In this document: positions 1-7,366 of the stretch, in pieces
Layout: the number at the start of each line of letters is the position of its first letter
How positions within the stretch are numbered: the stretch's first letter is position 1
Origin: a virus
Reading direction: 5' to 3' (one strand)
Length of the DNA stretch: 20,346 bases
Virus record (IMG/VR): IMGVR_UViG_3300025151_000394
Coordinates: 1-20,346 of that record
Position numbers and translations under genes: made by a program
The notes under the pieces: generated by a model
What the model was told of the DNA's origin: nothing
What the model saw: only the letters and a program-made list of their open reading frames with translations
Databases searched by the model: none

Positions 1-19
1 TTGGGGTAATGAAGTATGA
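1..19 (+). CDS. Possible 3' end of an upstream gene (partial)
   Basis: The frame starting at base 2 reads W-G-N-E-V and stops at TGA 17-19. This TGA overlaps the ATG of the next gene in an ATGA arrangement, the junction style seen elsewhere in this window (for example 1118-1121). A frame-1 stop (TAA at 7-9) is an equally short alternative. Only five codons are visible, so neither identity nor coding status can be established. Confidence 0.25.
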
Positions 20-186
20 AAAAAGCTAAAAAAAACACAAAAAAAGTGGATGTCTTTGCCATGATGGTTAAACACATGAACGAAAAGACACCAGTTAAAC
101 AAAATTCAGGTCGTGGAATAGTTACTGATAGTACAGTTGCACGAATACAAGACATTTACAAAGGGGATAAGAAAGAGAATGAGTGA
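16..186 (+). CDS. Hypothetical small basic protein (56 aa)
   Basis: A short reading frame starts with ATG at 16 and stops with TGA at 184-186. The product begins with a lysine-rich stretch (MKKAKKNTKKVD) and continues with a mixed charged segment ending DIYKGDKKENE. No domain is recognised. It is called because it fills the space before the cytosine methyltransferase exactly and shares a 4-base GTGA stop/start overlap with it (GTG at 183), the pattern of translationally coupled phage genes. A small terminase subunit often lies near this position, but the protein is too short and lacks a visible helix-turn-helix, so that is not claimed. No strong ribosome binding site is seen, only a G run at 3-6. 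Confidence 0.6.
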   Translation: MKKAKKNTKKVDVFAMMVKHMNEKTPVKQNSGRGIVTDSTVARIQDIYKGDKKENE

Positions 187-1121
187 AATTAAAAATACTA
201 GACCTGTTTTCAGGTATAGGGGGTTTTAGTTTAGGATTAGAAGCTACAGGACACTTTGAGACTGCTGCATTCTGTGAGATTGAACCCTATTGTCAAAAGG
301 TTTTAAAGAAACATTGGCCTGATGTTCCTATTTTTGATGACATTCGCAAATTAAAAGGAACAGATATTGGAACAATCGACATTATTACAGGAGGATATCC
401 CTGTCAGCCCTTCTCAGTCGCTGGAAAACAAAAAGCTGAGCAAGATCCGAGACACCTCTGGCCAGAGTATTTTAGACTTATCCAAGAACTCCAACCAACA
501 TGGGTTATTGGAGAGAATGTTAGTGGACATATTAAACTCGGTCTCGACTCGGTACTTGAGGACTTGGCGAGTGAAGGTTACTCCTCGAGGACATTTAGTA
601 TTTCAGCTGCTAGCATCGGTGCCAACCACAAAAGAGAACGCATCTGGACTGTGGCGTACACCAGACGCAGTTTCGGGAGGGAGCAATCTTCCAGGTATAA
701 AAAAAGCTCTGGACTCTGGTCATTTGAAAAGACCAAGTGGTCAACAGATACAAGTGAGGTTACAAGATCAAGTGAGAGAACCGAGACTGTGGCCAACACC
801 ACAGGCGACAGATGGAACGAGAGTAAATCAAATAAGATCTCCCAATCAACTATCAGAGAAAGCCAAGAAGGGGGGATGCTCCAATCTGAGAGAACGAGTA
901 ATGTGGAGAACTCCAGCAACAAGTCCATCAACAGCTTCTCAAACAGTAGCGAAGAACGACAAAAAGGATTGGGTGGAAAATGGTGGGAGTCTGAACCCAG
1001 AGTGGGTAGAGTGGCTCATGGGATTCCCAAAAGGGTGGACAGACTTAAAACCCTCGGAAACGCAGTAGTACCTCACATACCCTATTACATTGGTCAAGCG
1101 ATTGTAGAAAGTTATCAATGA
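183..1121 (+). CDS. DNA (cytosine-5-)-methyltransferase
   Basis: This enzyme would transfer a methyl group from S-adenosylmethionine to C5 of cytosine in phage DNA, probably protecting it from host restriction. Visible motifs, in order, are motif I DLFSGIGGFSLGL (residues 7-19, cofactor binding), motif IV GGYPCQPFS (70-78, catalytic Cys74), motif VI ENV (111-113), the motif VIII-like HKRERIW (149-155), and motifs IX/X in RVAHGIPKRVDRLKTLGNAV (276-295, GNAVVP at 292-297). At 312 aa it is a normal length for a small phage C5 methyltransferase. The start is GTG at 183, overlapping the preceding stop; the end (TGA 1119-1121) overlaps the terminase ATG. The segment between motifs VIII and IX (about 156-275), where the target-recognition domain should lie, is unusually rich in S, R, E and N. 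Its third codon positions are GC-rich, unlike the rest of the gene, and this coincides with the overlapping frame described separately. Confidence 0.95.
   Translation: MKLKILDLFSGIGGFSLGLEATGHFETAAFCEIEPYCQKVLKKHWPDVPIFDDIRKLKGTDIGTIDIITGGYPCQPFSVAGKQKAEQDPRHLWPEYFRLIQELQPTWVIGENVSGHIKLGLDSVLEDLASEGYSSRTFSISAASIGANHKRERIWTVAYTRRSFGREQSSRYKKSSGLWSFEKTKWSTDTSEVTRSSERTETVANTTGDRWNESKSNKISQSTIRESQEGGMLQSERTSNVENSSNKSINSFSNSSEERQKGLGGKWWESEPRVGRVAHGIPKRVDRLKTLGNAVVPHIPYYIGQAIVESYQ
367..1068 (+). CDS. Candidate overprinted gene inside the methyltransferase gene (+1 frame)
   Basis: A 233-codon open frame lies +1 relative to the cytosine methyltransferase and ends at TAG 1066-1068. It carries three similarly spaced W-x-T-P motifs (LWRTPDA, LWPTPQATDG, MWRTPAT) and the ending GGSLNPEWVEWLMGFPKGWT. 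From memory, that ending resembles a recurrent class of phage proteins; this is not verified. By hand count over 51 codons (about 792-945), G/C at third positions is 14/51 in this frame and 32/51 in the methyltransferase frame. The undisputed methyltransferase start has 14/60. So the middle of the locus looks coding in this frame. The start is uncertain: TTG 367, or ATG 517 with GGAGAG at 510-515 (giving 183 aa). Part of the resemblance could be forced by methyltransferase motifs VIII and IX/X read out of frame. The function is unknown. Confidence 0.5.
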   Translation: MEQSTLLQEDIPVSPSQSLENKKLSKIRDTSGQSILDLSKNSNQHGLLERMLVDILNSVSTRYLRTWRVKVTPRGHLVFQLLASVPTTKENASGLWRTPDAVSGGSNLPGIKKALDSGHLKRPSGQQIQVRLQDQVREPRLWPTPQATDGTRVNQIRSPNQLSEKAKKGGCSNLRERVMWRTPATSPSTASQTVAKNDKKDWVENGGSLNPEWVEWLMGFPKGWTDLKPSETQ

Positions 1122-2368
1122 AAATAACCATTCCCTACAAACCAAGACCACTACAAAAAGAAATACATAAGAATTTAGCCAGGTTCTCAGTCCTGGTCTG
1201 TCATAGAAGATTTGGCAAGACAGTCCTTACTGTCAATGAGCTAATTAAGAAGTGCCTACAATGTAAATTACCGAGACCTCGTTATTATTACATAGCACCG
1301 ACTTACAGTATGGCTAAGAGAATAGCTTGGGATTACTTAAAATATTACACATCAGTTCTACCAAAGATGGAGTTTCACGAAACAGAACTACGAGCTGATC
1401 TTCCTAATGGTGGTAGAATACAATTACTGGGATGTGAGAGACCACAAACACTTAAAGGATTGTATATGGATGGTGTGGTTCTTGATGAGGTAGCACAAAT
1501 GCCTCCGAAGATGTGGACTGAGGTTATTAGACCAGCATTATCTGATCGTAAAGGGTTTATGGTGGCTATTGGAACTCCACAAGGACATAATTCGTTCTTT
1601 GAACTCTATAATCATGGACTTCAGGATGAGAATTGGTACGCAAAAAGTTTTAAAGCTAGTGAAACAAAGATTGTAGATGAAGAAGAACTAGCAGCAGCTA
1701 AATCAATGATGCCTCCTGAAATATACGAGGCAGAATATGAATGTAGTTTTGAAAGCTCTGCTATAGGAGCTATCTATTCACAATCACTAGCGAAAGCAGA
1801 TACCGAAGGTCGTATTACGAAAGTTCCTTATGACTCAACTATTAAAGTAGATACTTACTGGGATCTCGGCATGCGAGATAAGACTGCAATATGGTTTGTG
1901 CAGCAAAAAGGTTCAGCAATCCACCTTATAGACTACTTTGAAGATAGTGGTGAGTCGCTAGAGTATTACGCATCAGTCCTGGATGAAAGAGGTTATGTCT
2001 ATGATACCCACTACCTACCCCATGATGCCAATGTACGAGAGATTGGAACCGGTAAATCAAGACTAGAAATAGCTCAATCACTAGGATTAGTGACAAGTAT
2101 TGTACCGAAGATGTCTATTGAAGATGGTATTAACGCAACCAGAATGACACTTGGTAGATGTTGGTTTGACTATGAAAAAACAAAAGATGGATTAGATGCC
2201 TTGAGACAATATCGATGGGCAGTCACCGATAAAGGTGAAACAAAAAATAGACCACAACACGATTGGACATCACATAGTGCTGATGCCTTTAGATATGTCT
2301 GTACAGGATTACAAGAAACAAAGAACTGGTCAACAGAAATTAAGTACCCAAGATTAGGAATTGTTTAA
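1118..2368 (+). CDS. terL: Terminase large subunit (DNA packaging ATPase/nuclease)
   Basis: This is the motor that cuts concatemeric phage DNA and pumps it through the portal. The N-terminal ATPase half shows a Walker A-type loop CHRRFGKT (residues 28-35), Walker B VVLDE (120-124) and the coupling motif AIGTPQG (150-156). The C-terminal RNase H-like nuclease shows three expected acidic positions: WDLG (Asp249), PHDAN (Asp303) and HSADAFR (Asp389). The 416-aa length is on the short side of the usual range but includes both domains. The ATG start overlaps the methyltransferase stop (ATGA), and the stop TAA overlaps the next ATG (TAATG at 2366-2370). Its last 34 coding bases recur, slightly diverged, at 2833-2866 after the next gene, which suggests a recombination event at its 3' end. 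Composition (about 38-45% GC in sampled lines) is clearly higher than in the following gene. Confidence 0.96.
   Translation: MKITIPYKPRPLQKEIHKNLARFSVLVCHRRFGKTVLTVNELIKKCLQCKLPRPRYYYIAPTYSMAKRIAWDYLKYYTSVLPKMEFHETELRADLPNGGRIQLLGCERPQTLKGLYMDGVVLDEVAQMPPKMWTEVIRPALSDRKGFMVAIGTPQGHNSFFELYNHGLQDENWYAKSFKASETKIVDEEELAAAKSMMPPEIYEAEYECSFESSAIGAIYSQSLAKADTEGRITKVPYDSTIKVDTYWDLGMRDKTAIWFVQQKGSAIHLIDYFEDSGESLEYYASVLDERGYVYDTHYLPHDANVREIGTGKSRLEIAQSLGLVTSIVPKMSIEDGINATRMTLGRCWFDYEKTKDGLDALRQYRWAVTDKGETKNRPQHDWTSHSADAFRYVCTGLQETKNWSTEIKYPRLGIV
2334..2367 (+). repeat. Direct repeat copy 1 (functional terminase 3' end)
   Basis: These 34 bases are the end of the terminase gene and match 2833-2866 at 30 of 34 positions by direct comparison. 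The last 17 bases (2351-2367) match 2850-2866 exactly. The repeat encodes T/S-E-I-K-Y-x-R-L-G-I-V in both copies and lies on both sides of the GNAT gene, 499 bases apart. Confidence 0.85.
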
Positions 2369-2820
2369 TGAACATAAAATCAAAACTAGATTACATCGTT
2401 AATCTATCAAAAACTAATTTTGATAGTATTGGTTTTATTCCATCACCATATTTAGAAAAACTTTTAATGAATGACCAAGTTTTTTTTGAATATGAAGGTG
2501 GATTAGAAGGTGGTTTTTGTGTCATTGGATCAGGAAAAAGTAGTTCTTTAAAAATATATCAACATTGTATAGAGCAAGATTTAAGAAAACTACAACATGG
2601 TAGAAAATTATTTAACAAAATAGAAAACATAGCAAGAGATAAAAACTATGACAATATTCATCTTAGAGTAAGAGAAAACTTAGAAGCAAATAAATTTTGG
2701 AAAGCAATAGGTTTTAATTTTTTATATTTAGAGCCAAAAATAACACAAAGAACAAACAAAGGAATTAATCATTGGGTTTATAAAATTAAAAATCCAAGAC
2801 AATATAGTTTAATTAAATGA
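2368..2820 (+). CDS. GNAT-like N-acetyltransferase
   Basis: The central and C-terminal part resembles a GNAT fold. An acetyl-CoA loop-like segment HGRKLFNKIENIARDKNY (about residues 77-94) is followed by the beta strand IHLRV (97-101) and the family's typical ending NLEANKFWKAIGF (104-116). The usual R/Q-x-x-G-x-G/A loop is imperfect (Leu75, Gly78, Lys80), so catalytic activity is uncertain. The substrate is unknown; phage GNAT proteins may act on host or virion proteins, or on small molecules. The gene shares a TAATG junction with the terminase. It is very AT-rich (22% and 25% GC in two sampled 60-base lines). It is bracketed by two copies of the terminase 3' end, suggesting it was inserted between the terminase and the downstream methyltransferase. 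Confidence 0.75.
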   Translation: MNIKSKLDYIVNLSKTNFDSIGFIPSPYLEKLLMNDQVFFEYEGGLEGGFCVIGSGKSSSLKIYQHCIEQDLRKLQHGRKLFNKIENIARDKNYDNIHLRVRENLEANKFWKAIGFNFLYLEPKITQRTNKGINHWVYKIKNPRQYSLIK

Positions 2821-2867
2821 AATTACAAAAGTCAGAAATTAAATATCTTAGATTAGGAATTGTTTAG
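2817..2867 (+). pseudogene. Remnant of the terminase 3' end (16 codons)
   Basis: After the GNAT gene a 16-codon frame reads MKLQKSEIKYLRLGIV and stops at TAG 2865-2867. The terminase ends L-Q-(ETKNWST)-E-I-K-Y-P-R-L-G-I-V, so this is a shortened, slightly diverged copy of the terminase C-terminus in the same reading frame. Its ATG overlaps the GNAT stop (ATGA 2817-2820), and its TAG is followed at once by the TTG start of the methyltransferase. The simplest reading is that a terminase directly preceded the methyltransferase before GNAT was inserted. If translated, the stub may serve only to deliver ribosomes to the TTG start. Confidence 0.7.
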
Positions 2868-4118
2868 TTGACGATTAAAATATTGCAAGGTAATTGCATA
2901 GACAAGATTAAAGAACTTGAAGATAACTCTATTGATTGTGTTGTCAGCTCTCCACCTTACTTTGGTTTAAGAGATTATGGAGTTGATGGTCAGTTTGGTT
3001 TAGAAAAAACCTATCAAGATTATATTGCTAATACAGTTAAGGTCTTTGAAACCTTAAAACCTAAACTAAAAGATACTGCTACAATTTGGTGGAATGTTGG
3101 AGATAGTTATTCAAGTGGCAGCAGAAAAACAATTAATTTACAAAATGTTAGAAAACCTAAATCTAATGAAATTTATAAAAGCAAACAAAAATATTTAGAT
3201 GGTTTAATTGTAAGACCAGCAATGCAAACAGGTATTAAAGAAAAAGATTTATTAATGATACCTAATAGAGTTGCAATAGCTCTACAAGATGCTGGTTGGT
3301 ACATTAGATCAGAGATTATTTGGCATAAACCAAATCCAATGCCTGAAAGTGTAAGGGATAGACCAACATCAGCACATGAAAAGATATGGTTAATAACTAA
3401 ATCTAAAAAATATTATTATGATGCAGATGCAATAAGAGAACCTTTAACATCATCTTCATTAACAAGATTAAGTCAAGATATTAAAAATCAAAAAGGCAGC
3501 ACTAGAGCTAATGGTGGAATGAAATCAAATGGAAATATGAAAGCTGTAAGACCATATAGAGTTTTAGATGCAGACCAAAGACCAGAAATTGTTGAATATA
3601 GAGATTTACCTGAACATAATAAAATTAGAGAATATTTATCATTAAATAGAAAAAATAAAAATATTACTATTGACGAAATAGAAAAACATTTTGGTAATCA
3701 AGCTGGTCATCATTGGTTTGAAAAAAATGGGAGTTATCCTAGTAAAGATGATTGGTTAAAATTAAAAAAATTATTAAATTTTGATGATACTTATGACAAA
3801 CAATTAACAACAATTAATATTAAAAGTGGATTAAAACAGAACCATCCTTTAGGTAAAAATAAACGCAATGTTTGGACTATAACCACTAAACCTTTTAAAG
3901 GCGCACATTTTGCAACTTTTCCTAAAGATTTAATAGAACCTTGTATTAAAGCTGGTTGTCCAGAGGGTGGTGTAGTTTTAGATCCTTTTGGTGGTAGTGG
4001 AACAACAGGCATAGTTTCAGCTCTTAATAGTCGTAATGCTATTTTAATAGAACTTAATCAAAACTATATAGATATTGCCAACAAAAGAATTAATAAAGAT
4101 GTAGGTTTATTTAATTAA
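2868..4118 (+). CDS. Site-specific DNA methyltransferase, beta class (probably N4-cytosine)
   Basis: This enzyme would methylate an exocyclic amino group of a DNA base using S-adenosylmethionine. The catalytic motif IV VVSSPPYFGL (SSPPY at residues 27-31) comes first. The cofactor motif DPFGGSGTTG (372-381) lies near the C-terminus, followed by an acidic strand end ILIEL (391-395). This order defines the beta class. S-P-P-Y rather than D-P-P-Y favours N4-cytosine over N6-adenine, but does not prove it. Residues of about 200-320, including GHHWFEKNGSYPSKDDWLKL, probably form the target-recognition domain. The 416-aa length is normal. The start is TTG at 2868 directly after the terminase remnant's stop, giving MTIKILQG, a standard N-terminus for this family. 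The gene is markedly AT-rich. With the C5 methyltransferase it makes two modification enzymes flanking the terminase. Confidence 0.92.
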   Translation: MTIKILQGNCIDKIKELEDNSIDCVVSSPPYFGLRDYGVDGQFGLEKTYQDYIANTVKVFETLKPKLKDTATIWWNVGDSYSSGSRKTINLQNVRKPKSNEIYKSKQKYLDGLIVRPAMQTGIKEKDLLMIPNRVAIALQDAGWYIRSEIIWHKPNPMPESVRDRPTSAHEKIWLITKSKKYYYDADAIREPLTSSSLTRLSQDIKNQKGSTRANGGMKSNGNMKAVRPYRVLDADQRPEIVEYRDLPEHNKIREYLSLNRKNKNITIDEIEKHFGNQAGHHWFEKNGSYPSKDDWLKLKKLLNFDDTYDKQLTTINIKSGLKQNHPLGKNKRNVWTITTKPFKGAHFATFPKDLIEPCIKAGCPEGGVVLDPFGGSGTTGIVSALNSRNAILIELNQNYIDIANKRINKDVGLFN

Positions 4119-4182
4119 ATTAACAAAGGTAAAGGAACAAACAGACATATAGCTTGTTTTGTTCTTAAAGGAAAAAAATAAA

Positions 4183-6201
4183 GTGAAATTTACAAAAGAA
4201 AAATTAAAAGCATTAATATCGCAAGAGATCACAAACTCATTAGGGTTTTATGGTGGAGAGCTAACACAACAAAGAAAGAATGCTTTAAAGTTTTATTTAG
4301 GTGAGCCATTAGGCAACGAAGTCGAAGGGCAATCCCAAGTAAGATCACAAGATGTCTTAGAAGTAGTAGAGAGTATCTTACCTTCTATGATGCGTATCTT
4401 TACTCAAGGTGAAAGCATAGTTCGATTTGAGCCACAAGGCCCAGAAGATGTTGCTTACGCAGATCAAGCATCAGATTACATCAACCATATCTTTATGAAG
4501 GATAACAATGGTTATTCTATTCTACATACTATGTTTAAAGATGCTCTGATCTCTAAAAATGGTTTTGTTAAATACTATTGGAAAAAAGACAAAGAACAAA
4601 AACAAGAGTCTTATGAAAATCTGAATGAAGCTGAGTACCAGGCATTATTAGCAGACACCGAAGTTGAAGTTGTAGAAGTCGAAGATACTAATACAGAATT
4701 AGATGTTGGTAATATCGATATGATGGAAGCTACCTACAATGTGACTGTTAAAAGAGTCAAAGATTATGGTCGTGTAGTTGTAGAGAATGTTCCACCAGAG
4801 AGTATGCTTATTAGTAAGACTGCTACTAGCTTAGATGATTGTAATTTTATTGCACAAAGAGTTTTCAAAACAAGATCAGAATTAATTAGTGAAGGTTTTG
4901 ACAAAAAGATTGTTAATGAATTACCTGTAGCTGATGAAGAAGTTTATAACACAGAGGCAGTAACTAGAAGGTCTTTTGATGATGAGACTATGCCTCAAGA
5001 GTTCCAAAACATCGATCCTTTATTGACGAGAGTATCAGTAGTCGATGCTTATATGAAGTGCGATTACGACAATGATGGAATAGCTGAACTTAGACACATC
5101 GTAGTAGGAGGTTCTGGGCCTAACGCATATCACATATTAGAAAATGAACCCATTGAACAAATACCTTTTGCTACTCTTACTGCTATCCCTATGCCTCATC
5201 GGTTCTATGGATTATCCATTTATGATTTAATTGGCGATGTTCAAGAAATTAAGACTACCCTTCTCAGGCAAACTCTTAATAATGCCTATCTACAAAACAA
5301 CGCAAGAACAGTTGTAGTAGATGGACAAGCAAACATTGATGATCTCCTTACATCAAGAGCTGGGGGAATTGTGAGAGTGAAATCACCCAATGCTGTCACA
5401 CCCCTAGCTTCCCCTAACTTTATGCAAGAAGGATTGGCGATGATAGAGAAAGTCGATCAAATAAGAGAAGGCAGATCAGGTGTTTCTAAAGTCCAAATGG
5501 GATTAGATGCCGATCAAATAAATAAATCACACACTACAGCTACAAGTGCGAATGTGATGATGAATGCTTCTACTCAAAGAATAGAGCTGTATGCTAGAAA
5601 CTTTAGTGAAGGCATTAAAAGAATGTTTCAAGGTATCTTAACCTTAGTGTGTAAGTACCAGGATCAAGAAAGAATTATTAAACTGAGAAATCAGTTTGTA
5701 CCTATGAACCCTAGAGAGTGGGTGGATAGATATAACGCAACAGTACAAGTTGGACTTGGTACAGGATCACAAGATCAAAGACTCGAAGTTTTAGGTCGTG
5801 TTTTGGCAGTCCAAGAAAAACTAATCGGTGCTGGTGGTATGGGTATCGTTGATCCTCAAAAGATTTATAATACCTTAGAGAAGTATTTAGAGAATGCCGG
5901 TTATAAAGACGCAAGTCAGTTCTTTAACAATCCAGCAACAATGCCTCCTCCTCCACCAAAACAACCACAACAAGATCCAACAGTACAATTAGCACAACAA
6001 GAACTTCAAAGACTTCAAGCAAAAGATCAAGCAGACCTACAACTGAAAGCTAGAAAGCAGCAGTCTGATGAACAATATAAATTAGAAAAGTTAAATCTCG
6101 ATCAACAGAAACTAGCAACACAAGTTGTAAAAGAGACTGATGCAAGACAATTAGAAAAAGAAAAACTAGCAACAAAAATTATAGAACAAGGAATTAACTA
6201 A
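4183..6201 (+). CDS. Portal protein (P22-like head-tail connector)
   Basis: The portal forms the dodecameric ring at the capsid vertex through which DNA is packaged and ejected. The N-terminal third carries a pattern typical of podovirus portals: a segment around VESILPSMMRIF, then GESIVRFEPQGPEDVAYADQ and the helix-rich SDYINHIFMKDNNGYSILHT, leading to KDALISKNGFVKYYW. The C-terminus has a proline run (MPPPPPKQPQQDP) followed by a long Q/K/L-rich predicted coiled coil, probably the barrel or internal tail. GTG at 4183 was chosen because AAAGGA (4168-4172) sits about 10 bases upstream; this gives 672 aa. An upstream TTG (4159) in the same frame would add eight residues without better spacing. 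The next gene starts at the stop (TAATG). Confidence 0.9.
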   Translation: MKFTKEKLKALISQEITNSLGFYGGELTQQRKNALKFYLGEPLGNEVEGQSQVRSQDVLEVVESILPSMMRIFTQGESIVRFEPQGPEDVAYADQASDYINHIFMKDNNGYSILHTMFKDALISKNGFVKYYWKKDKEQKQESYENLNEAEYQALLADTEVEVVEVEDTNTELDVGNIDMMEATYNVTVKRVKDYGRVVVENVPPESMLISKTATSLDDCNFIAQRVFKTRSELISEGFDKKIVNELPVADEEVYNTEAVTRRSFDDETMPQEFQNIDPLLTRVSVVDAYMKCDYDNDGIAELRHIVVGGSGPNAYHILENEPIEQIPFATLTAIPMPHRFYGLSIYDLIGDVQEIKTTLLRQTLNNAYLQNNARTVVVDGQANIDDLLTSRAGGIVRVKSPNAVTPLASPNFMQEGLAMIEKVDQIREGRSGVSKVQMGLDADQINKSHTTATSANVMMNASTQRIELYARNFSEGIKRMFQGILTLVCKYQDQERIIKLRNQFVPMNPREWVDRYNATVQVGLGTGSQDQRLEVLGRVLAVQEKLIGAGGMGIVDPQKIYNTLEKYLENAGYKDASQFFNNPATMPPPPPKQPQQDPTVQLAQQELQRLQAKDQADLQLKARKQQSDEQYKLEKLNLDQQKLATQVVKETDARQLEKEKLATKIIEQGIN

Positions 6202-7136
6202 TGGCATTTGAATCACCATTTTTTCAATCAACTCAAGCTCAAGGAATTATAAACAATTACCTCAACAATATGTCTGGTGGCCTTCCTCCTTACACAACAC
6301 CATCAACAAACCCTTATTTAGTTGATAGTACTCCTTTTGTGCCACCAGCAGCTCAACCCACACCTGATCCCACAGTTCCTAATTGTGAAGAACTCTATCC
6401 TGGAGAAGGCAGAGTTTACGATCCTGTGCTTCAGGCCTGTGTTATAGCTGAAGTAGCACCAGAAAATACTGGTGATAATGATAATGAAACAACACCTCCA
6501 CCTTATGAGGGTGTCGGAAGTGTATTTAGTCCTGAACAAAATGCCTTTATGAACTTAGGTCTAGGTGGTAGTACAGCCGATGATGTTCAATCTTACTTTG
6601 ATCCTAATGATCCTAACAAAAAACTAGATTTATATGGTGATGGATTAAGTGGTTTATATAAAAGATTTTCACCCTTTGGTCAGTTAGGTGTTTATTTAGA
6701 TGCTAAAAGATTAGCTGATGCTGGAGTTATAAATAAAAGAGATGATGGTGGTTATAGTTGGGCAAAAGGTGGCAATTTAAACTTAGTACAAGCTAACCAA
6801 GCATTTGAACAAGATTTAGCAAGACAACAAGGATTAAATTTAGATGCTCAAGCAGATACACCTTATGCTATTGACTCTTCTGGCAATCCAATTTACATGA
6901 AACAAAGTAGAGGAGACAAAGCTGATGATATGGGAACAATCAATTTTGAAGGTAGATCATCAAGTCCATTTCAATCTAACTTTGGTGCATCAAATATAGT
7001 TTCTTACTCTCCACCAGATCCTAATAGAGAAAAAAGCAGAAGTGAAAAAATGTTTGAAGCTAAACAAAGATTTGGGCCAACTAAAATGTATAATACAGAA
7101 AAATTTAAAGGATTAGGTTTTACAAGTGGCAGATAA
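6201..7136 (+). CDS. Hypothetical protein, proline-rich N-terminus
   Basis: No known domain is recognised in this 311-aa protein. The N-terminal third (about residues 27-100) is rich in P, T and D/E with low complexity (PPAAQPTPDPTVP and later ETTPPP), suggesting a disordered linker. It contains a NCEELYPGEGRVYDPVLQAC segment with two cysteines that could pair. The rest is richer in G, D, Y and N without transmembrane segments. Its position between portal and scaffold suggests a head or virion-associated role, but this is inferred from order alone. The start ATG overlaps the portal stop by one base. The end overlaps the next gene by 11 bases (7126-7136). Confidence 0.8.
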   Translation: MAFESPFFQSTQAQGIINNYLNNMSGGLPPYTTPSTNPYLVDSTPFVPPAAQPTPDPTVPNCEELYPGEGRVYDPVLQACVIAEVAPENTGDNDNETTPPPYEGVGSVFSPEQNAFMNLGLGGSTADDVQSYFDPNDPNKKLDLYGDGLSGLYKRFSPFGQLGVYLDAKRLADAGVINKRDDGGYSWAKGGNLNLVQANQAFEQDLARQQGLNLDAQADTPYAIDSSGNPIYMKQSRGDKADDMGTINFEGRSSSPFQSNFGASNIVSYSPPDPNREKSRSEKMFEAKQRFGPTKMYNTEKFKGLGFTSGR

Positions 7137-7356
7137 CGAACAAAAACAAAGTCAAGAAGCTAAACAAATACTAGAACACCCATTATTTATAGAAGCAGTA
7201 AACAAAATTCGATCCGACCTTAATCAAGAATGGTTAAATAGTGATCTCAAAAGTTCAGAACAGAGGGAAAACATTTTCGTTATGAGGAGAATGTTAGAAC
7301 TCGTTGTGATGCAAATACAGTCTGTTATGGAGACTGGTAAAATCATAAAAAAATAG
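7126..7356 (+). CDS. Small conserved-looking phage protein (76 aa)
   Basis: This is a 76-aa, mostly helical, charged protein (MADNEQKQSQEAKQILEHPL, ending MQIQSVMETGKIIKK). Small helical proteins of this type commonly lie between portal and scaffold in podovirus-like genomes, but no specific function is known to me. GTG at 7126 is the start: it places the N-terminus MADNE inside an 11-base overlap with the previous gene (GTGGCAGATAA). The identical 11-base overlap recurs at 12126. Translation is probably coupled to the upstream gene because no separate binding site is seen. Confidence 0.8.
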   Translation: MADNEQKQSQEAKQILEHPLFIEAVNKIRSDLNQEWLNSDLKSSEQRENIFVMRRMLELVVMQIQSVMETGKIIKK

Positions 7357-7366
7357 GAGTAATTAA

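Noticed and set aside
578-931. Antisense open frame (117 codons) within the methyltransferase gene
   Set aside because: It lies opposite two overlapping + strand frames with recognisable motifs, no other gene in the window is on the minus strand, and its leucine/serine-rich product has no recognisable features.
183-1121. Interpretation of the methyltransferase locus as a simple frameshifted pseudogene
   Set aside because: The methyltransferase frame is open from motif I to motif X with all key motifs and overlaps both neighbours neatly, so a single frame error does not explain it; motifs IX/X lie in the original frame.
3791-4012. Antisense open frame opposite the methyltransferase cofactor motif
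   Set aside because: It is the complement of a glycine-rich conserved region; open frames there are expected by chance and there is no start context.
4135-4164. Stem-loop between the second methyltransferase and the portal
   Set aside because: GAACAAACAG can pair with CTTGTTTTGTTC only with a bulge, the stem is AT-rich and no T run follows it, so it is not a convincing terminator or regulatory hairpin.
4159-4182. TTG at 4159 as the portal start
   Set aside because: It would place the start before the AAAGGA site at 4168-4172, which is well spaced for GTG 4183 instead; the extra eight residues add nothing recognisable.
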